Positions 41,251 to 50,409 of a stretch of 64,000 bases of DNA are shown piece by piece (position 1 is the stretch's first letter; each line of letters begins with the position of its first letter). The position numbers and the translations under genes were made by a program. A model generated the notes under the pieces. It was not told the DNA's origin. It saw only the letters and a list, made by a program, of their open reading frames with translations, and did no database searches. Source of the stretch: Roseivirga spongicola (lineage in GTDB: Bacteria > Bacteroidota > Bacteroidia > Cytophagales > Cyclobacteriaceae); assembly GCF_001592965.1 (NCBI RefSeq), contig NZ_LRPC01000028.1:62001-126000 (forward strand), read 5' to 3'.

Positions 41251-42610
41251 ATTTCTCCATTCTTCTGTAAAGTGCGCCTCGGCTTAAGCCTAATTCTTGA
41301 GCGGCATGACTAATGTTGCCTTGATGTTTCTTAATGGCCGATTCTATGGCCCACTTTTCAATCTGGTCTAAGTTAAATGAGTCTACCGCCTCTATTTCGG
41401 TCTCATTAGTGTCCTTTAGGTTAAAGTCACTGACTTGTAGCTGCTTGCCATCACTCATAATGACTGCACGCTCTATGGCATGTTGCAACTCCCTGATATT
41501 TCCTGGCCAATCGTATTTCTGAAGTTTGTTGTAAACATAGTCAGCTACGAATAGCCCAGGTTTTTTATATTTCTGTTTATAGATATTTAGAAAATGCTGA
41601 GCCAAAACAGGAATGTCTTCTTGCCGTTCGCGCAAAGGAGGTAAATGAATTTCTATGGTATTTATTCGGAAAAGCAAGTCTTGGCGAAAGGCCTCAGTCT
41701 TTACTAGTTCCGGTAAGTTGGCATTAGTGGCGCATATCAGCCTAATGTTAAGGTCAATCTCCTTATTATCCCCAACCTTGGTCACTTTTTGATCTTGGAT
41801 TACTCGTAAAAGTTTGGCCTGAAGGGGAAGGGGTAAATTGCCAATTTCATCCAAAAATAGCGTGCCATTGTTAGCCGCTTCGAACTTACCAGTTCTATCT
41901 GCTTTAGCATCTGTAAAGGCTCCTTTTTTATGGCCGAATAGTTCGCTTTCAAACAGAGTCTCGCTAATGGCGCCCATATCTACATTTAGAAAAATATCAT
42001 TAGCTCTGTCGGAGGCCTTATGAATTGCTCTAGCTACTAGTTCTTTACCAGTACCGTTTTCACCAGTTATTAGTACATTGGCTTGAGTCTTGGCTACTTT
42101 TTCAATCTGGCTAAATACTTTCTTTATGGCCTCAGATTCCCCGATAATCTCATTGAAAGGAGCATTTAGTTCTTGCAAGAGAACGGACTTTTCAGTTTCT
42201 AAATGCTCAATCTTTTTAGCAGCAGAGTTTAGTTCAAATGCAGTTTTTATTGTGGCCAACAGTTTCTCGTTTTCCCAAGGCTTTACAAGAAAATCGTAAG
42301 CGCCCAGTCGCATAGCTTCAACTGCCAGATTGATTTCTCCATAGGCTGTAAGCAGTAAAATAGAGGTATTAGGGTTGGCGTCTTTTACCTGTTGGAGGTA
42401 TTTCAGCCCATCTTTACCTGAAGTATCGCCAGCCGAAAAATTCATGTCTAGCACAACAATGTCGAATTCGTTTTCGGCTAAAGCGGTCGTTAGCTGAGTG
42501 GGAGAGTTTATACCTCTTACATCGGTGTAATGTTGTTCTAGTAAAATGCGAAGCGATAACAGAACGTAGTTATCATCATCTAGTATGAGTATTTTGGCCT
42601 TCTGTTTCAT
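41240..42610 (-). CDS. Sigma-54-dependent NtrC-family response regulator
   Basis: The 456-residue protein has a receiver domain (Asp55 in VVLDMNFSA), a sigma-54 AAA+ domain and a Fis-type helix-turn-helix (about 410-456, GNISHAAQELGLSRGALYRR). AAA+ features: Walker A GENGTGKEL, Walker B GTLFLDEIGNL, arginine finger region and the loop GAFTDA in place of the canonical GAFTGA. The Gly-to-Asp variant occurs in many Bacteroidota NtrC proteins, so I do not read it as loss of function. Candidate sigma-54 promoters lie between this gene and the FtsX permease gene at 42781. Confidence 0.93.
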   Translation of the reverse strand: MKQKAKILILDDDNYVLLSLRILLEQHYTDVRGINSPTQLTTALAENEFDIVVLDMNFSAGDTSGKDGLKYLQQVKDANPNTSILLLTAYGEINLAVEAMRLGAYDFLVKPWENEKLLATIKTAFELNSAAKKIEHLETEKSVLLQELNAPFNEIIGESEAIKKVFSQIEKVAKTQANVLITGENGTGKELVARAIHKASDRANDIFLNVDMGAISETLFESELFGHKKGAFTDAKADRTGKFEAANNGTLFLDEIGNLPLPLQAKLLRVIQDQKVTKVGDNKEIDLNIRLICATNANLPELVKTEAFRQDLLFRINTIEIHLPPLRERQEDIPVLAQHFLNIYKQKYKKPGLFVADYVYNKLQKYDWPGNIRELQHAIERAVIMSDGKQLQVSDFNLKDTNETEIEAVDSFNLDQIEKWAIESAIKKHQGNISHAAQELGLSRGALYRRMEKYDL

Positions 42611-42738
42611 GGGTTTGCTCTACGCAAGTTATTGAAAAGTGCCCATTTTTGGGCAGTTGTGTTTTGCTGCTGGACATTTATAAAGTATTTAATCTGGTGG
42701 TTTAGGGTTAAGTGGTTGATATTCAACATCTAAAATGT

Positions 42739-42770
42739 TTGGTATATACTGTGCATAGCTTGTGCCGAAA
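42739..42770. promoter_or_regulatory. Overlapping divergent sigma-54-like promoters
   Basis: On the plus strand TGGTATATACTGTGCA (42740-42755) has GG (42741-42742) and GC (42753-42754) ten bases apart, as in the -24/-12 consensus, ending 26 nt before the FtsX ATG. On the minus strand CGGCACAAGCTATGCA (42767-42752) also has GG-N10-GC and the strong GGCAC -24 half. Both use the same self-complementary GC at 42753-42754. The plus-strand -24 half is weak. Confidence 0.5.
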
Positions 42771-42780
42771 TTGAATTGTT

Positions 42781-45198
42781 ATGCTGAAGAATTATTTCAT
42801 CACGTCTTATAGGAACTTACTCAGAAATAAGGTTTACGCTTTTCTGAATGTATTTGGTTTAACACTGGGTATAAGCTGTTTTTGTCTCATTATGCTTTAT
42901 GTAGAAAATGAGTTGAGCTATGATCAATTTCACAGCGAAAACTTCTATCGTTTTCTATATGAAGAGCAAACTGGCGATGGTGAAACCAGAAAATTCGGGA
43001 TTATCAGTGTTAAAACTTTGGAAGAGTTTCCTGAGAAAATAGCTGGTATTGAAGATGTTCTACTGGCTAGAAACCATGGTGCAGGTCCATTGCTAGTGGC
43101 TTATAAAGACGTTAGATTTAAAACCAGAGACCTTTTCTTTACTGAAGCAGATTTCTTCGACTACTTCAACTTTAAGTTGCTTCAGGGGAATCCGGCTACA
43201 GCTTTAGCTGGTCCAAACGATGTGGTTATTACCGAAAGCATGGCTAAAAAGATTTTTGGGGATGCTAACCCGATGGGTGAAACAATTAAGTTTTCAGGTA
43301 CTATGGGTTTTACACTTCAGGTAACTGGTGTAGTAGAAGACCCAAAGAACTCTCATGTAGACTTTGAATTTCTGGTAAACTTTGAGGTGAGAGATGAAAT
43401 TAACGACTATCTCGTTATGCGTGAGGGGTTTGCTGGTTCGGTTTATGGTTACTTTAAACTAGCTCCAAATACTGACCCAGATGACGCTTCTAAACTTATT
43501 AAACAGCATTACCTAGACTACTATAAAGACAGACCCGATGTAGTAGAAGCATTGGCAAGAGAGAATTATGAGTTTCAGTCTATTCAAGACATTTATTTCA
43601 ACTCGAATGATGTGTCATTCGATGAAGGCTTTAATAAAGGGAACAAGCAGAATATCTTGATTTTAGGAGTAATTGGAGCCTTTGTATTGCTAATAGCATG
43701 CATGAATTATATTAATGCGGCTACGGCAAAAGCTGCTACAAGAAGCAAAGAAATTGGAGTGAGAAAGGTGTTCGGAGCTTTCAAAAAGCAACTGATTGTC
43801 CAGTTTTTAGGTGAAGCCTTCTTGGTGTCTTTTGTGGCCGTTGTTCTATCTGTTTTGGTAACAGACTTAACCCTGCCTGCTTTCGAAAACCTAATGGAAA
43901 CAGAGTTGAGATTTTCTTTAATCAATAATCCGTTGTTCCTCAAAATGTTGGTGTCAGTTTTAGTAGGGGTTACACTACTTTCTGGACTTTATCCTGCCTT
44001 GGTGTTGAGTCGTTTTAGACCATCAGAGTCACTCAGGAGTCAAAATGCAAAAGGCTTTCTGAGAGGTGCTGGCCTAAGAAACTTCCTTGTTGGCATTCAA
44101 CTTTTCTTCACTTTGGTGTTGGTGAGTTCAGTATTGCTGATAGTGCAACAGTCGAGATTCATTAACAGCAAAGACCTTGGCTTTAGTAAAGATGATATTC
44201 TAATTATACCCAACAATTCTCCCAAAGTAGGTGCTCAGCTGGCTACATTTAAAAGCGAGCTTTTAAAGAGTCCGTACATTCTTGGAGCCACAACTGGTGT
44301 AGATGTACTTGGTTTTGAAACCACCAATAATTCTGGCCCTGTTCTTTTAGAAGGCCAGAGCTATAAAGATGCTCCGGTTGCCACATTCTTTACTGTAGGT
44401 GATGAATTTATTCAGCTGCAGGAGTTAGAACTGATTAATGGAAGAACTTTCAACCCTTACCTTAAGAGTGATACGGCATCTATTGTAGTGAACGAGGCAT
44501 TTGTTAGAGCTAATGGATTAGAAGACATTGTTGGTAAAAAGGCAAGGCTTTGGGGAGCAGATGGCGTTCCTGTTTCAATTATCGGTGTAGTGAAAGACTT
44601 CAACTTTAAGTCGCTTCGCTCTAAGGTATCGCCTGCTATTTTTATGCTCAACTCAAGAATGAATTGGTTTTGGACACTTAAGGTAGACCCAACCCATAAA
44701 GCCGAAGCCGTGAATCATGCTAGGACTGTTTGGGACAAAGTTGAGCCAGAGTATCCTATGGGATATTGGTTTTTAGAAGATAACCTACAAGCTTATTACG
44801 CTAAGGAAAAGCGTTTGGAAAGTGCCATCAAAACGTTCTCGGTAATCTGTTTGGTTATTTCCTGCTTAGGATTGTATGGCATGACAACCTTTACAATTGA
44901 AAGAAGAATTAAAGAAATAGGCATCAGAAAGGTGCTTGGTGCAGGAGTAAATCAATTGGTTTGGGTGGTCAACAGTAAGTTTGTTTGGCTGTTTGTCATT
45001 GCCTTTTTGGTATCGGTTCCACTGGTTTATTATGCCATAGATCAGTGGTTGGAAGGCTTTGCCTACCACATAAATATTGGAGCTACCAGCTTTTTGTTAG
45101 CAGGGGCTCTGGTCTTGGTCATTATTTTATTAACTGTTAGTGTGCAGGCTGTAAAAGCAGCTTGGTCTAATCCGGCAAGTACACTTAGGGCAGAATAG
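42781..45198 (+). CDS. FtsX/MacB-type ABC transporter permease 1
   Basis: The 805-residue protein has an N-terminal MacB-like periplasmic domain after the first helix (helix about 20-42, then domain to about 280) and two FtsX permease cores with the repeated signature RSKEIGVRKVFGA (about 320) and RIKEIGIRKVLGA (about 706). Total helix count is about eight. Such two-core permeases work with a separate ATPase (not encoded nearby) in export of lipoproteins or peptides, or in mechanotransmission. It faces away from the NtrC/NtrY pair, with sigma-54-like promoters between, so it may be a target of that regulator. Confidence 0.9.
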   Translation: MLKNYFITSYRNLLRNKVYAFLNVFGLTLGISCFCLIMLYVENELSYDQFHSENFYRFLYEEQTGDGETRKFGIISVKTLEEFPEKIAGIEDVLLARNHGAGPLLVAYKDVRFKTRDLFFTEADFFDYFNFKLLQGNPATALAGPNDVVITESMAKKIFGDANPMGETIKFSGTMGFTLQVTGVVEDPKNSHVDFEFLVNFEVRDEINDYLVMREGFAGSVYGYFKLAPNTDPDDASKLIKQHYLDYYKDRPDVVEALARENYEFQSIQDIYFNSNDVSFDEGFNKGNKQNILILGVIGAFVLLIACMNYINAATAKAATRSKEIGVRKVFGAFKKQLIVQFLGEAFLVSFVAVVLSVLVTDLTLPAFENLMETELRFSLINNPLFLKMLVSVLVGVTLLSGLYPALVLSRFRPSESLRSQNAKGFLRGAGLRNFLVGIQLFFTLVLVSSVLLIVQQSRFINSKDLGFSKDDILIIPNNSPKVGAQLATFKSELLKSPYILGATTGVDVLGFETTNNSGPVLLEGQSYKDAPVATFFTVGDEFIQLQELELINGRTFNPYLKSDTASIVVNEAFVRANGLEDIVGKKARLWGADGVPVSIIGVVKDFNFKSLRSKVSPAIFMLNSRMNWFWTLKVDPTHKAEAVNHARTVWDKVEPEYPMGYWFLEDNLQAYYAKEKRLESAIKTFSVICLVISCLGLYGMTTFTIERRIKEIGIRKVLGAGVNQLVWVVNSKFVWLFVIAFLVSVPLVYYAIDQWLEGFAYHINIGATSFLLAGALVLVIILLTVSVQAVKAAWSNPASTLRAE

Positions 45199-45244
45199 GT
45201 CATTATGCTTTCTCTTCTACGAGAAGCAACTAAACTCAACAACA

Positions 45245-47650
45245 ATGCTTAAAAATTATTTTAAAGTTGCATTTAGAACCCTTTGGAAGAATAAGGGCTA
45301 TGCTTTCATTAACATTATCGGTCTGGCTATTGGCATTTCTGGTGCCACACTGTTTCTCACTTTTGTGAAAGACGAACTCAGCTTTGACAAAATGCATACT
45401 AACTATGATAGAATTGTTAGACCAATCACTATTCAAACCAATGTAGAACCAAGTAGACACTATGGGGCTAACCCCATGGTGTTGGCTACTACTATGGAAG
45501 AGCAGCTACCTGAAGTGGAGAATCAGGTGACACTCTATCGCTATGGTAACCAAATTAATTATACCATCGATGGTCAGAATTATTCCGACCGTGATTTCTT
45601 TTTTTCTACACCAGAATTGTTAGAGGTTTTCGATTTTGAGTTGGTGAGAGGTGATGAGGAAACTGCTTTAGTAGAGCCTAAATCGGTTATTATTTCTGAA
45701 TCTAAAGCCATGGCCTTGTTTGGTTCGCTAGATGCACTTGGCGAGGTAATTCAGACCCAAGGAGGCGATGTTAAAGTCACAGGGATTTTAAAAGATATTC
45801 CCGATAACTCGCATCTATTTGCTGATATGTTCTTTAGTGAATTGTTGCCCCCTCAGCTCATGGAAACTATTAGGTCTTGGACTGCTTTTGAGTTTTCGAG
45901 CTCTTATTTATTGCTTTCGCCAGATGCAGATTTAGAAGCTCTAAAGCAGAAGACGCTAGATTTAGCTCAGTCTAATTTGCCACCAACCGTGGCGGCCTTC
46001 GTCTCATTCGATTTACAGCCTCTGGCCGATATTCATTTCAATTCTGCAGAGATTGAGTCTGATATTGCCAGATTTAAAAGCGACAGAACTTACATTACCA
46101 TATTCATATTTATCTCCATATTTCTAGTGGTGATTGCGGCCGTTAATTATATGAATTTGGCTACCTCTAAGGCCGTTTTCAGAGCTAAAGAAATTGGAAT
46201 TAGAAAGGTTGTTGGAGCAGATAGAAGGCAGTTAATTACTCAAATTCTCACGGAATCTCTGATCATAGCATTCATAGGTCTGTTTATTTCTGTAGCACTT
46301 ACTGACATTGCTATGCCATTTTTCAATCAGCTGACAGGTAGAAATTATGATTTCAGCTGGATGGCTTTATTGAATTACCTAGATATTCTACTTGGACTAA
46401 CTTTGGTTATTGGTCTTATTTCTGGCATTTACCCTGCACTGTTTATGACAGGCTTCAAGACTGTGAATATTCTAAAAGGAGAGCAGGTTAAAGGTGGAGC
46501 CTTCAACATTCGAAAAGCCTTAGTGGTGTTTCAGTTTGTGCTTTCTACTGTACTGATTATTTCAACCTTGGTGGTTTCTAATCAGATGAGCTTTATCAGA
46601 AATAAAAACTTAGGCTTTAATGAAGACAACCTATTAGTTATTGATATTAATAATGGAGCAGTACGACCTGTCTTCAAAACCATGAAGAATGAATTTGCTC
46701 AAATACCAGGGGTTGAAAAAGTGGCTGTAACATCTAGAGTGCCAGGCGAATGGAAGAATATAAATCGGGTGGGGGTAAATACAATAGACCCTGCTGGAGT
46801 ATTGGTAGATTCTACAGAAGCCTACTACATGAGCTTCGATCCAGATGCCTTTAGCACCTTCGAGATAAAGCTAACGGCAGGGGAGAACTTTACTGGTAAT
46901 GACGCCTCAGATAGCACCAAAATTATGCTTAATCAGAGTGCGGTAGAAATGCTCAATCTGGATGATCCTGTGGGCAAATCACTAGAGCTTTCCCTCAATG
47001 CAGGTAGAGGTAAATATACTGTGGTTGGTGTAATGGAAGATTTCAATTTTCAATCGCTTCACACTAAAATTGAACCCTTGATTGTGGGGGCATGGAATAA
47101 TCGTGCTTCAGTGATAGATTACTTCGTGCTTAAGGTGAATAGTTCTAATATGCAAGAAGTTATCGAGGCGGCAAGAGTAGTTCACGAACAGTTTGATACC
47201 AGAACTGTAATGGAACATCATTTCTTAGATGAGCAATTAGAGATTTTCTATGAATCTGACAGGCAGGCTAGTGTTATTTTTAAGGTGGGTGCTGCACTAA
47301 GTATATTTATTGCTTGTCTTGGACTTTTTGGACTGGCATCGTTCACTATTCAGAAAAGAGTGAAAGAACTGGGAATTAGAAAAGTACTTGGAGCTAGCGA
47401 ATGGAAGATTTTCATGCTCCTATCAGGTGCTTTCACTAAGCAGATTTTACTCGCATTTTTGATCGCTTCGCCTATAGCTTATTGGATCATGAACAACTGG
47501 TTGCAAAACTTTCAATATAGAGTAGGTTTAGGCTTTGGTGTGTTTTTAATAGCTGGCTTAGGTACACTTTTGGTAGCAATGCTTACCGTCAGTTACAGAG
47601 CAATTAGAGCAGCTAATTCTAACCCAGTCAATTCACTCAGAAGTGAGTAG
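45245..47650 (+). CDS. FtsX/MacB-type ABC transporter permease 2
   Basis: This is an 801-residue paralog of the preceding protein with the same layout: N-terminal helix and periplasmic domain, then cores carrying FRAKEIGIRKVVGADRRQLI and KRVKELGIRKVLGASEWKIF. It starts 47 nt after the first permease gene and is likely co-transcribed. No ATPase gene accompanies the pair. The two sequences clearly differ throughout, so the duplication is old. Confidence 0.9.
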   Translation: MLKNYFKVAFRTLWKNKGYAFINIIGLAIGISGATLFLTFVKDELSFDKMHTNYDRIVRPITIQTNVEPSRHYGANPMVLATTMEEQLPEVENQVTLYRYGNQINYTIDGQNYSDRDFFFSTPELLEVFDFELVRGDEETALVEPKSVIISESKAMALFGSLDALGEVIQTQGGDVKVTGILKDIPDNSHLFADMFFSELLPPQLMETIRSWTAFEFSSSYLLLSPDADLEALKQKTLDLAQSNLPPTVAAFVSFDLQPLADIHFNSAEIESDIARFKSDRTYITIFIFISIFLVVIAAVNYMNLATSKAVFRAKEIGIRKVVGADRRQLITQILTESLIIAFIGLFISVALTDIAMPFFNQLTGRNYDFSWMALLNYLDILLGLTLVIGLISGIYPALFMTGFKTVNILKGEQVKGGAFNIRKALVVFQFVLSTVLIISTLVVSNQMSFIRNKNLGFNEDNLLVIDINNGAVRPVFKTMKNEFAQIPGVEKVAVTSRVPGEWKNINRVGVNTIDPAGVLVDSTEAYYMSFDPDAFSTFEIKLTAGENFTGNDASDSTKIMLNQSAVEMLNLDDPVGKSLELSLNAGRGKYTVVGVMEDFNFQSLHTKIEPLIVGAWNNRASVIDYFVLKVNSSNMQEVIEAARVVHEQFDTRTVMEHHFLDEQLEIFYESDRQASVIFKVGAALSIFIACLGLFGLASFTIQKRVKELGIRKVLGASEWKIFMLLSGAFTKQILLAFLIASPIAYWIMNNWLQNFQYRVGLGFGVFLIAGLGTLLVAMLTVSYRAIRAANSNPVNSLRSE

Positions 47651-47678
47651 ATTAGCCTAGTACGTCATGAAATCAGAA

Positions 47679-47806
47679 AGGCGGTCTCAAAAGCTAAGAT
47701 CTTCGTCATTCCCAGCTTGACTGGGAATCCCTTAATGGCCTTTGTAGCTACTTTTCGGAGATTCCCGATCGGAGTCGGGAATGACAGTTAACTTTTAAGA
47801 CAGCCT
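47679..47806. repeat. Long imperfect inverted repeat (foldback)
   Basis: The outer arms AGGCGGTCTCAAAAGCTAA (47679) and TTAACTTTTAAGACAGCCT (47788-47806) are complementary at 16 of 19 positions. Inside are CGTCATTCCC and GGGAATGACAG arms (47704-47713 and 47777-47787) and smaller hairpins around GATTGACTGGG-like and GATCGGAGTC sequence. It lies between the second FtsX gene and the sheath gene, ends in CTCTTTTCG, and could act as a terminator or a MITE. Confidence 0.7.
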
Positions 47807-47874
47807 CTTTTCGTTTAAGCTTGGTTTAAAAGGTGTATAGGCATATATTGAAACTGAAATCAATAAACACAAAC

Positions 47875-49428
47875 ATGTCTAAAACCATTAAGACTCCTGG
47901 AGTCTATATCAAAGAGGTAAACGCATTTCCTAACTCAGTTCAAGAAGTACCAACGGCTATTCCAGCGTTTATAGGTTATACCTCCAGAACAGAGTATGAA
48001 GGTAAATCATACCTAAACAGGCCAGTGAAGGTTTGTTCACTGATGGAGTTTTTAACTTTTTTCGGCTATGCAGACCAAAATGCTACTCAGCATAAACCAA
48101 TGTACTATGTGTCTGAATTGGAAAAAGAGGCAGAAAATGGCCAATCCCATTACATTCAAGGCAAAGACTACGCTATAGAGCCAGACCCTGCTACTATATA
48201 CTATTTATATAACAGTATTCAATTGTTTTACCAGAATGGAGGCGGTGAGGCCTATATCGTTTCTGTAGGTTCTTATGGAAAACCATCTGGTAAAGCCAAG
48301 GCACTAGGGGCTCCATTAGAAAACCCGAATGTTAAGCTTTCAGAGCTCTTAAATGGACTTAGTGCCTTACAAAAAGAACCAGAGGTTACTATGTATGTAG
48401 TGCCAGAAGCTACCTTGTTGAATAAGGTAGATAATAGCACACTCATGCAGACCATGCTTAAACAGAATATGGAAGTGCGGACAGCAGTTTCCATTTTAGA
48501 TGTTAAAGGTGGAGAAGCCCCAGATCCTAAACTGTACACAGAAGACATTGAAAGTTTTAGAACTGCTGTTGGCACCAATGGGCTTAGTTATGGTGCGGTC
48601 TATTATCCTTTCTTAATCACCACGGTGACGGCAGAGAATCAAGTAAGTTACCACAATGTCAATAATGGCGATTTAGAGTTCTTAACAAACTTTGTAAGCA
48701 ACTCGGGAAGCCCAAATGCACAAGCGTTACAGATTATAAATACACTCAAGAATCATCCAGATGAGGAAGAAGCTCAAATAAGCAGTATGTTAAGTAGCAT
48801 CTGTTTGCCATATAGGCAATTGATGAAAATAGTAGTTGAGAAAATCAATACGCTTCCACCTAGTGGCGCTATGGCAGGCGTTTATACCAATGTAGACAAC
48901 AACAGCGGAGTCTGGAAAGCTCCGGCCAATGTTGCAGTGATGAGTACTAGCGCTCTTACTTTAAATATTAGCGAATCGATGCAAGCGGATCTCAATGTAG
49001 ATGCCTTGACAGGAAAGTCTATCAATGCTATTCGTGCATTCATGGGGCGGGGAGTTTTAGTTTGGGGAGCTCGAACTCTAGACGGAAATAGCCCAGACTG
49101 GAGGTATATCAATGTAAGAAGGACAATCACTATGATTGAGCAGTCAATAAAATTAGCAATGAAAGCCTACATTTTTGAACTGAATGATGCAAACACATGG
49201 ATTGCTATTAAAAGCATGATTAGTAGCTTTCTATATAACATTTGGAAACAAGGGGCACTTCAAGGGGCAAAATCGGATGATGCTTTTTCGATAAGTGTTG
49301 GTCTTGGAAGCTCAATAACTGCTGAAGACATAATGAATGGCACCTTAAGGGTAATTGTAAAATTGGCGGTTGTTCTCCCTGCGGAATACATAGTTATAAG
49401 CCTAGAACAGCAACAACAATCGTCTTAA
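47875..49428 (+). CDS. Contractile-injection-system tail sheath protein
   Basis: The start at 47875 (MSKTIKTPGVYIKEV) is typical of sheath proteins; an in-frame ATG at 47833 would add 14 residues. The 517-residue protein has the N-terminal sheath handshake arm and a well-conserved C-terminal domain: GRGVLVWGARTLDGNSPDW, NVRRTITMIEQSIKLAMKAY and GALQGAKSDDAFSIS, ending PAEYIVISLEQQQQ. This is the extracellular CIS (Afp/Pvc) branch, not the two-protein TssB/TssC of type VI secretion. Only the tube gene follows, 3 nt downstream. Confidence 0.92.
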   Translation: MSKTIKTPGVYIKEVNAFPNSVQEVPTAIPAFIGYTSRTEYEGKSYLNRPVKVCSLMEFLTFFGYADQNATQHKPMYYVSELEKEAENGQSHYIQGKDYAIEPDPATIYYLYNSIQLFYQNGGGEAYIVSVGSYGKPSGKAKALGAPLENPNVKLSELLNGLSALQKEPEVTMYVVPEATLLNKVDNSTLMQTMLKQNMEVRTAVSILDVKGGEAPDPKLYTEDIESFRTAVGTNGLSYGAVYYPFLITTVTAENQVSYHNVNNGDLEFLTNFVSNSGSPNAQALQIINTLKNHPDEEEAQISSMLSSICLPYRQLMKIVVEKINTLPPSGAMAGVYTNVDNNSGVWKAPANVAVMSTSALTLNISESMQADLNVDALTGKSINAIRAFMGRGVLVWGARTLDGNSPDWRYINVRRTITMIEQSIKLAMKAYIFELNDANTWIAIKSMISSFLYNIWKQGALQGAKSDDAFSISVGLGSSITAEDIMNGTLRVIVKLAVVLPAEYIVISLEQQQQSS

Positions 49429-49431
49429 AGT

Positions 49432-49902
49432 ATGAGCAGTAATAGTTCAGCGAATAGCAAGGGATGGCCAATGCCGAATTACAGGTTTAGGGTAGACTGG
49501 GGAGATATTGTGCAGAATATCTTGTTTCAAGAAGTATCAGGCCTGGATTCTGAGACTCAGTTGATAGAGTATAGAAAAGGCGATAGCCCTGACTTTGGTC
49601 CAGTGAAAATGCCAGGAATTGCCAAGTATGGAAACGTTACTTTAAAGAGAGGTGTCTTCTTGAACTCAGGTTCATTTTGGAAATTATACGATGAGCTTAA
49701 ATTGAATACAATCAAAAGACGAACAGTAACTATTAAACTCATAGATGAAATTGGGAAAGTAGTCATTACTTGGACTCTTATAAATGCGTGGCCTACTAAA
49801 ATTTCTTCGACAGACCTAAAGTCTGACGGTAATGAAGTTGGCATAGATTCGATAGAATTAGCCTATCAGGAACTAGCCTTTTCTAATCAGGCGGATAGAT
49901 GA
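49432..49902 (+). CDS. Contractile-injection-system inner tube protein
   Basis: This 156-residue protein matches the Afp1/Pvc1 or gp19-like tail tube: PMPNYRFRVDWGDIVQNILF, QEVSGLDSETQLIEYRKG, GNVTLKRGVFLNSGSFWKLY and NAWPTKISSTDLKSDGNEVG. It assembles as hexamer rings inside the contractile sheath. The gene starts 3 nt after the sheath gene and is followed by 174 bp with no further CIS gene; spike, baseplate, ATPase and terminator genes are absent. Confidence 0.92.
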   Translation: MSSNSSANSKGWPMPNYRFRVDWGDIVQNILFQEVSGLDSETQLIEYRKGDSPDFGPVKMPGIAKYGNVTLKRGVFLNSGSFWKLYDELKLNTIKRRTVTIKLIDEIGKVVITWTLINAWPTKISSTDLKSDGNEVGIDSIELAYQELAFSNQADR

Positions 49903-50031
49903 CAGTCTTTTTTAGCTTGTATTCCTTCTAAACTGGCAATTGTTGGCAACGTACTAGACAGTTCACTTCAGTATTTAAACAGTTCAATCCTTTCTTTCAG
50001 TTAACAGGTGTTAATTAGTTGTACATAAGTG

Positions 50032-50055
50032 AAAGAAATATTTCTTTTATATTTG
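50032..50055 (+). promoter_or_regulatory. padR promoter with 16-bp palindrome
   Basis: AAAGAAATATTTCTTT (50032-50047) is a perfect palindrome that abuts the -7 box TATATTTG (50048-50055), 22 nt before the padR ATG. The position suits autorepression by the encoded PadR protein. The palindrome is AT-rich, so chance is possible. Confidence 0.5.
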
Positions 50056-50076
50056 TGTAACTAATGTTGCGCTAAT

Positions 50077-50409
50077 ATGAAAGGAACATATCTCGGAGAA
50101 TTTGAAGAACTGGTTTTGCTCACGGTAGGAGCATTATATCCAGAGGCCTATGGAGTGGCCATTATGGATGATATTAAAAGTGAAACTGGTAGGTCAGTAA
50201 ATATTTCTGCCATTCATTCTGCTATGCGAAGGCTAGAAGATAAAGGCTTTGTAAAGAGCTTTATGGGTGGAGCCACTAACGAAAGAGGTGGCAGACGCAA
50301 ACGTTACTTCGAATTAACCAGCTACGGTAAAAAAGCATTAGACGATGCACAGTCTATGCGTGCAAAGCTTTACAACAGAATTCCTGATATCTCATTCGGT
50401 CAATCTTGA
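50077..50409 (+). CDS. PadR-family transcriptional regulator
   Basis: The 110-residue winged-helix protein has GEFEELVLLTVGALY, then VNISAIHSAMRRLEDKGFVK (recognition helix and wing) and a short C-terminal helix. PadR proteins of this short type usually repress membrane-transporter genes next to them. It ends inside the start of the FtsX gene: the TGA stop at 50407 and the next gene's TTG at 50406 overlap by four nucleotides, so the pair is translationally coupled. Confidence 0.92.
   Translation: MKGTYLGEFEELVLLTVGALYPEAYGVAIMDDIKSETGRSVNISAIHSAMRRLEDKGFVKSFMGGATNERGGRRKRYFELTSYGKKALDDAQSMRAKLYNRIPDISFGQS

Noticed and set aside
47875-49902. Reading the pair as type VI secretion
   Set aside because: There is one sheath protein, not a TssB/TssC pair, and no tssE, tssF, clpV or membrane-complex gene is nearby.
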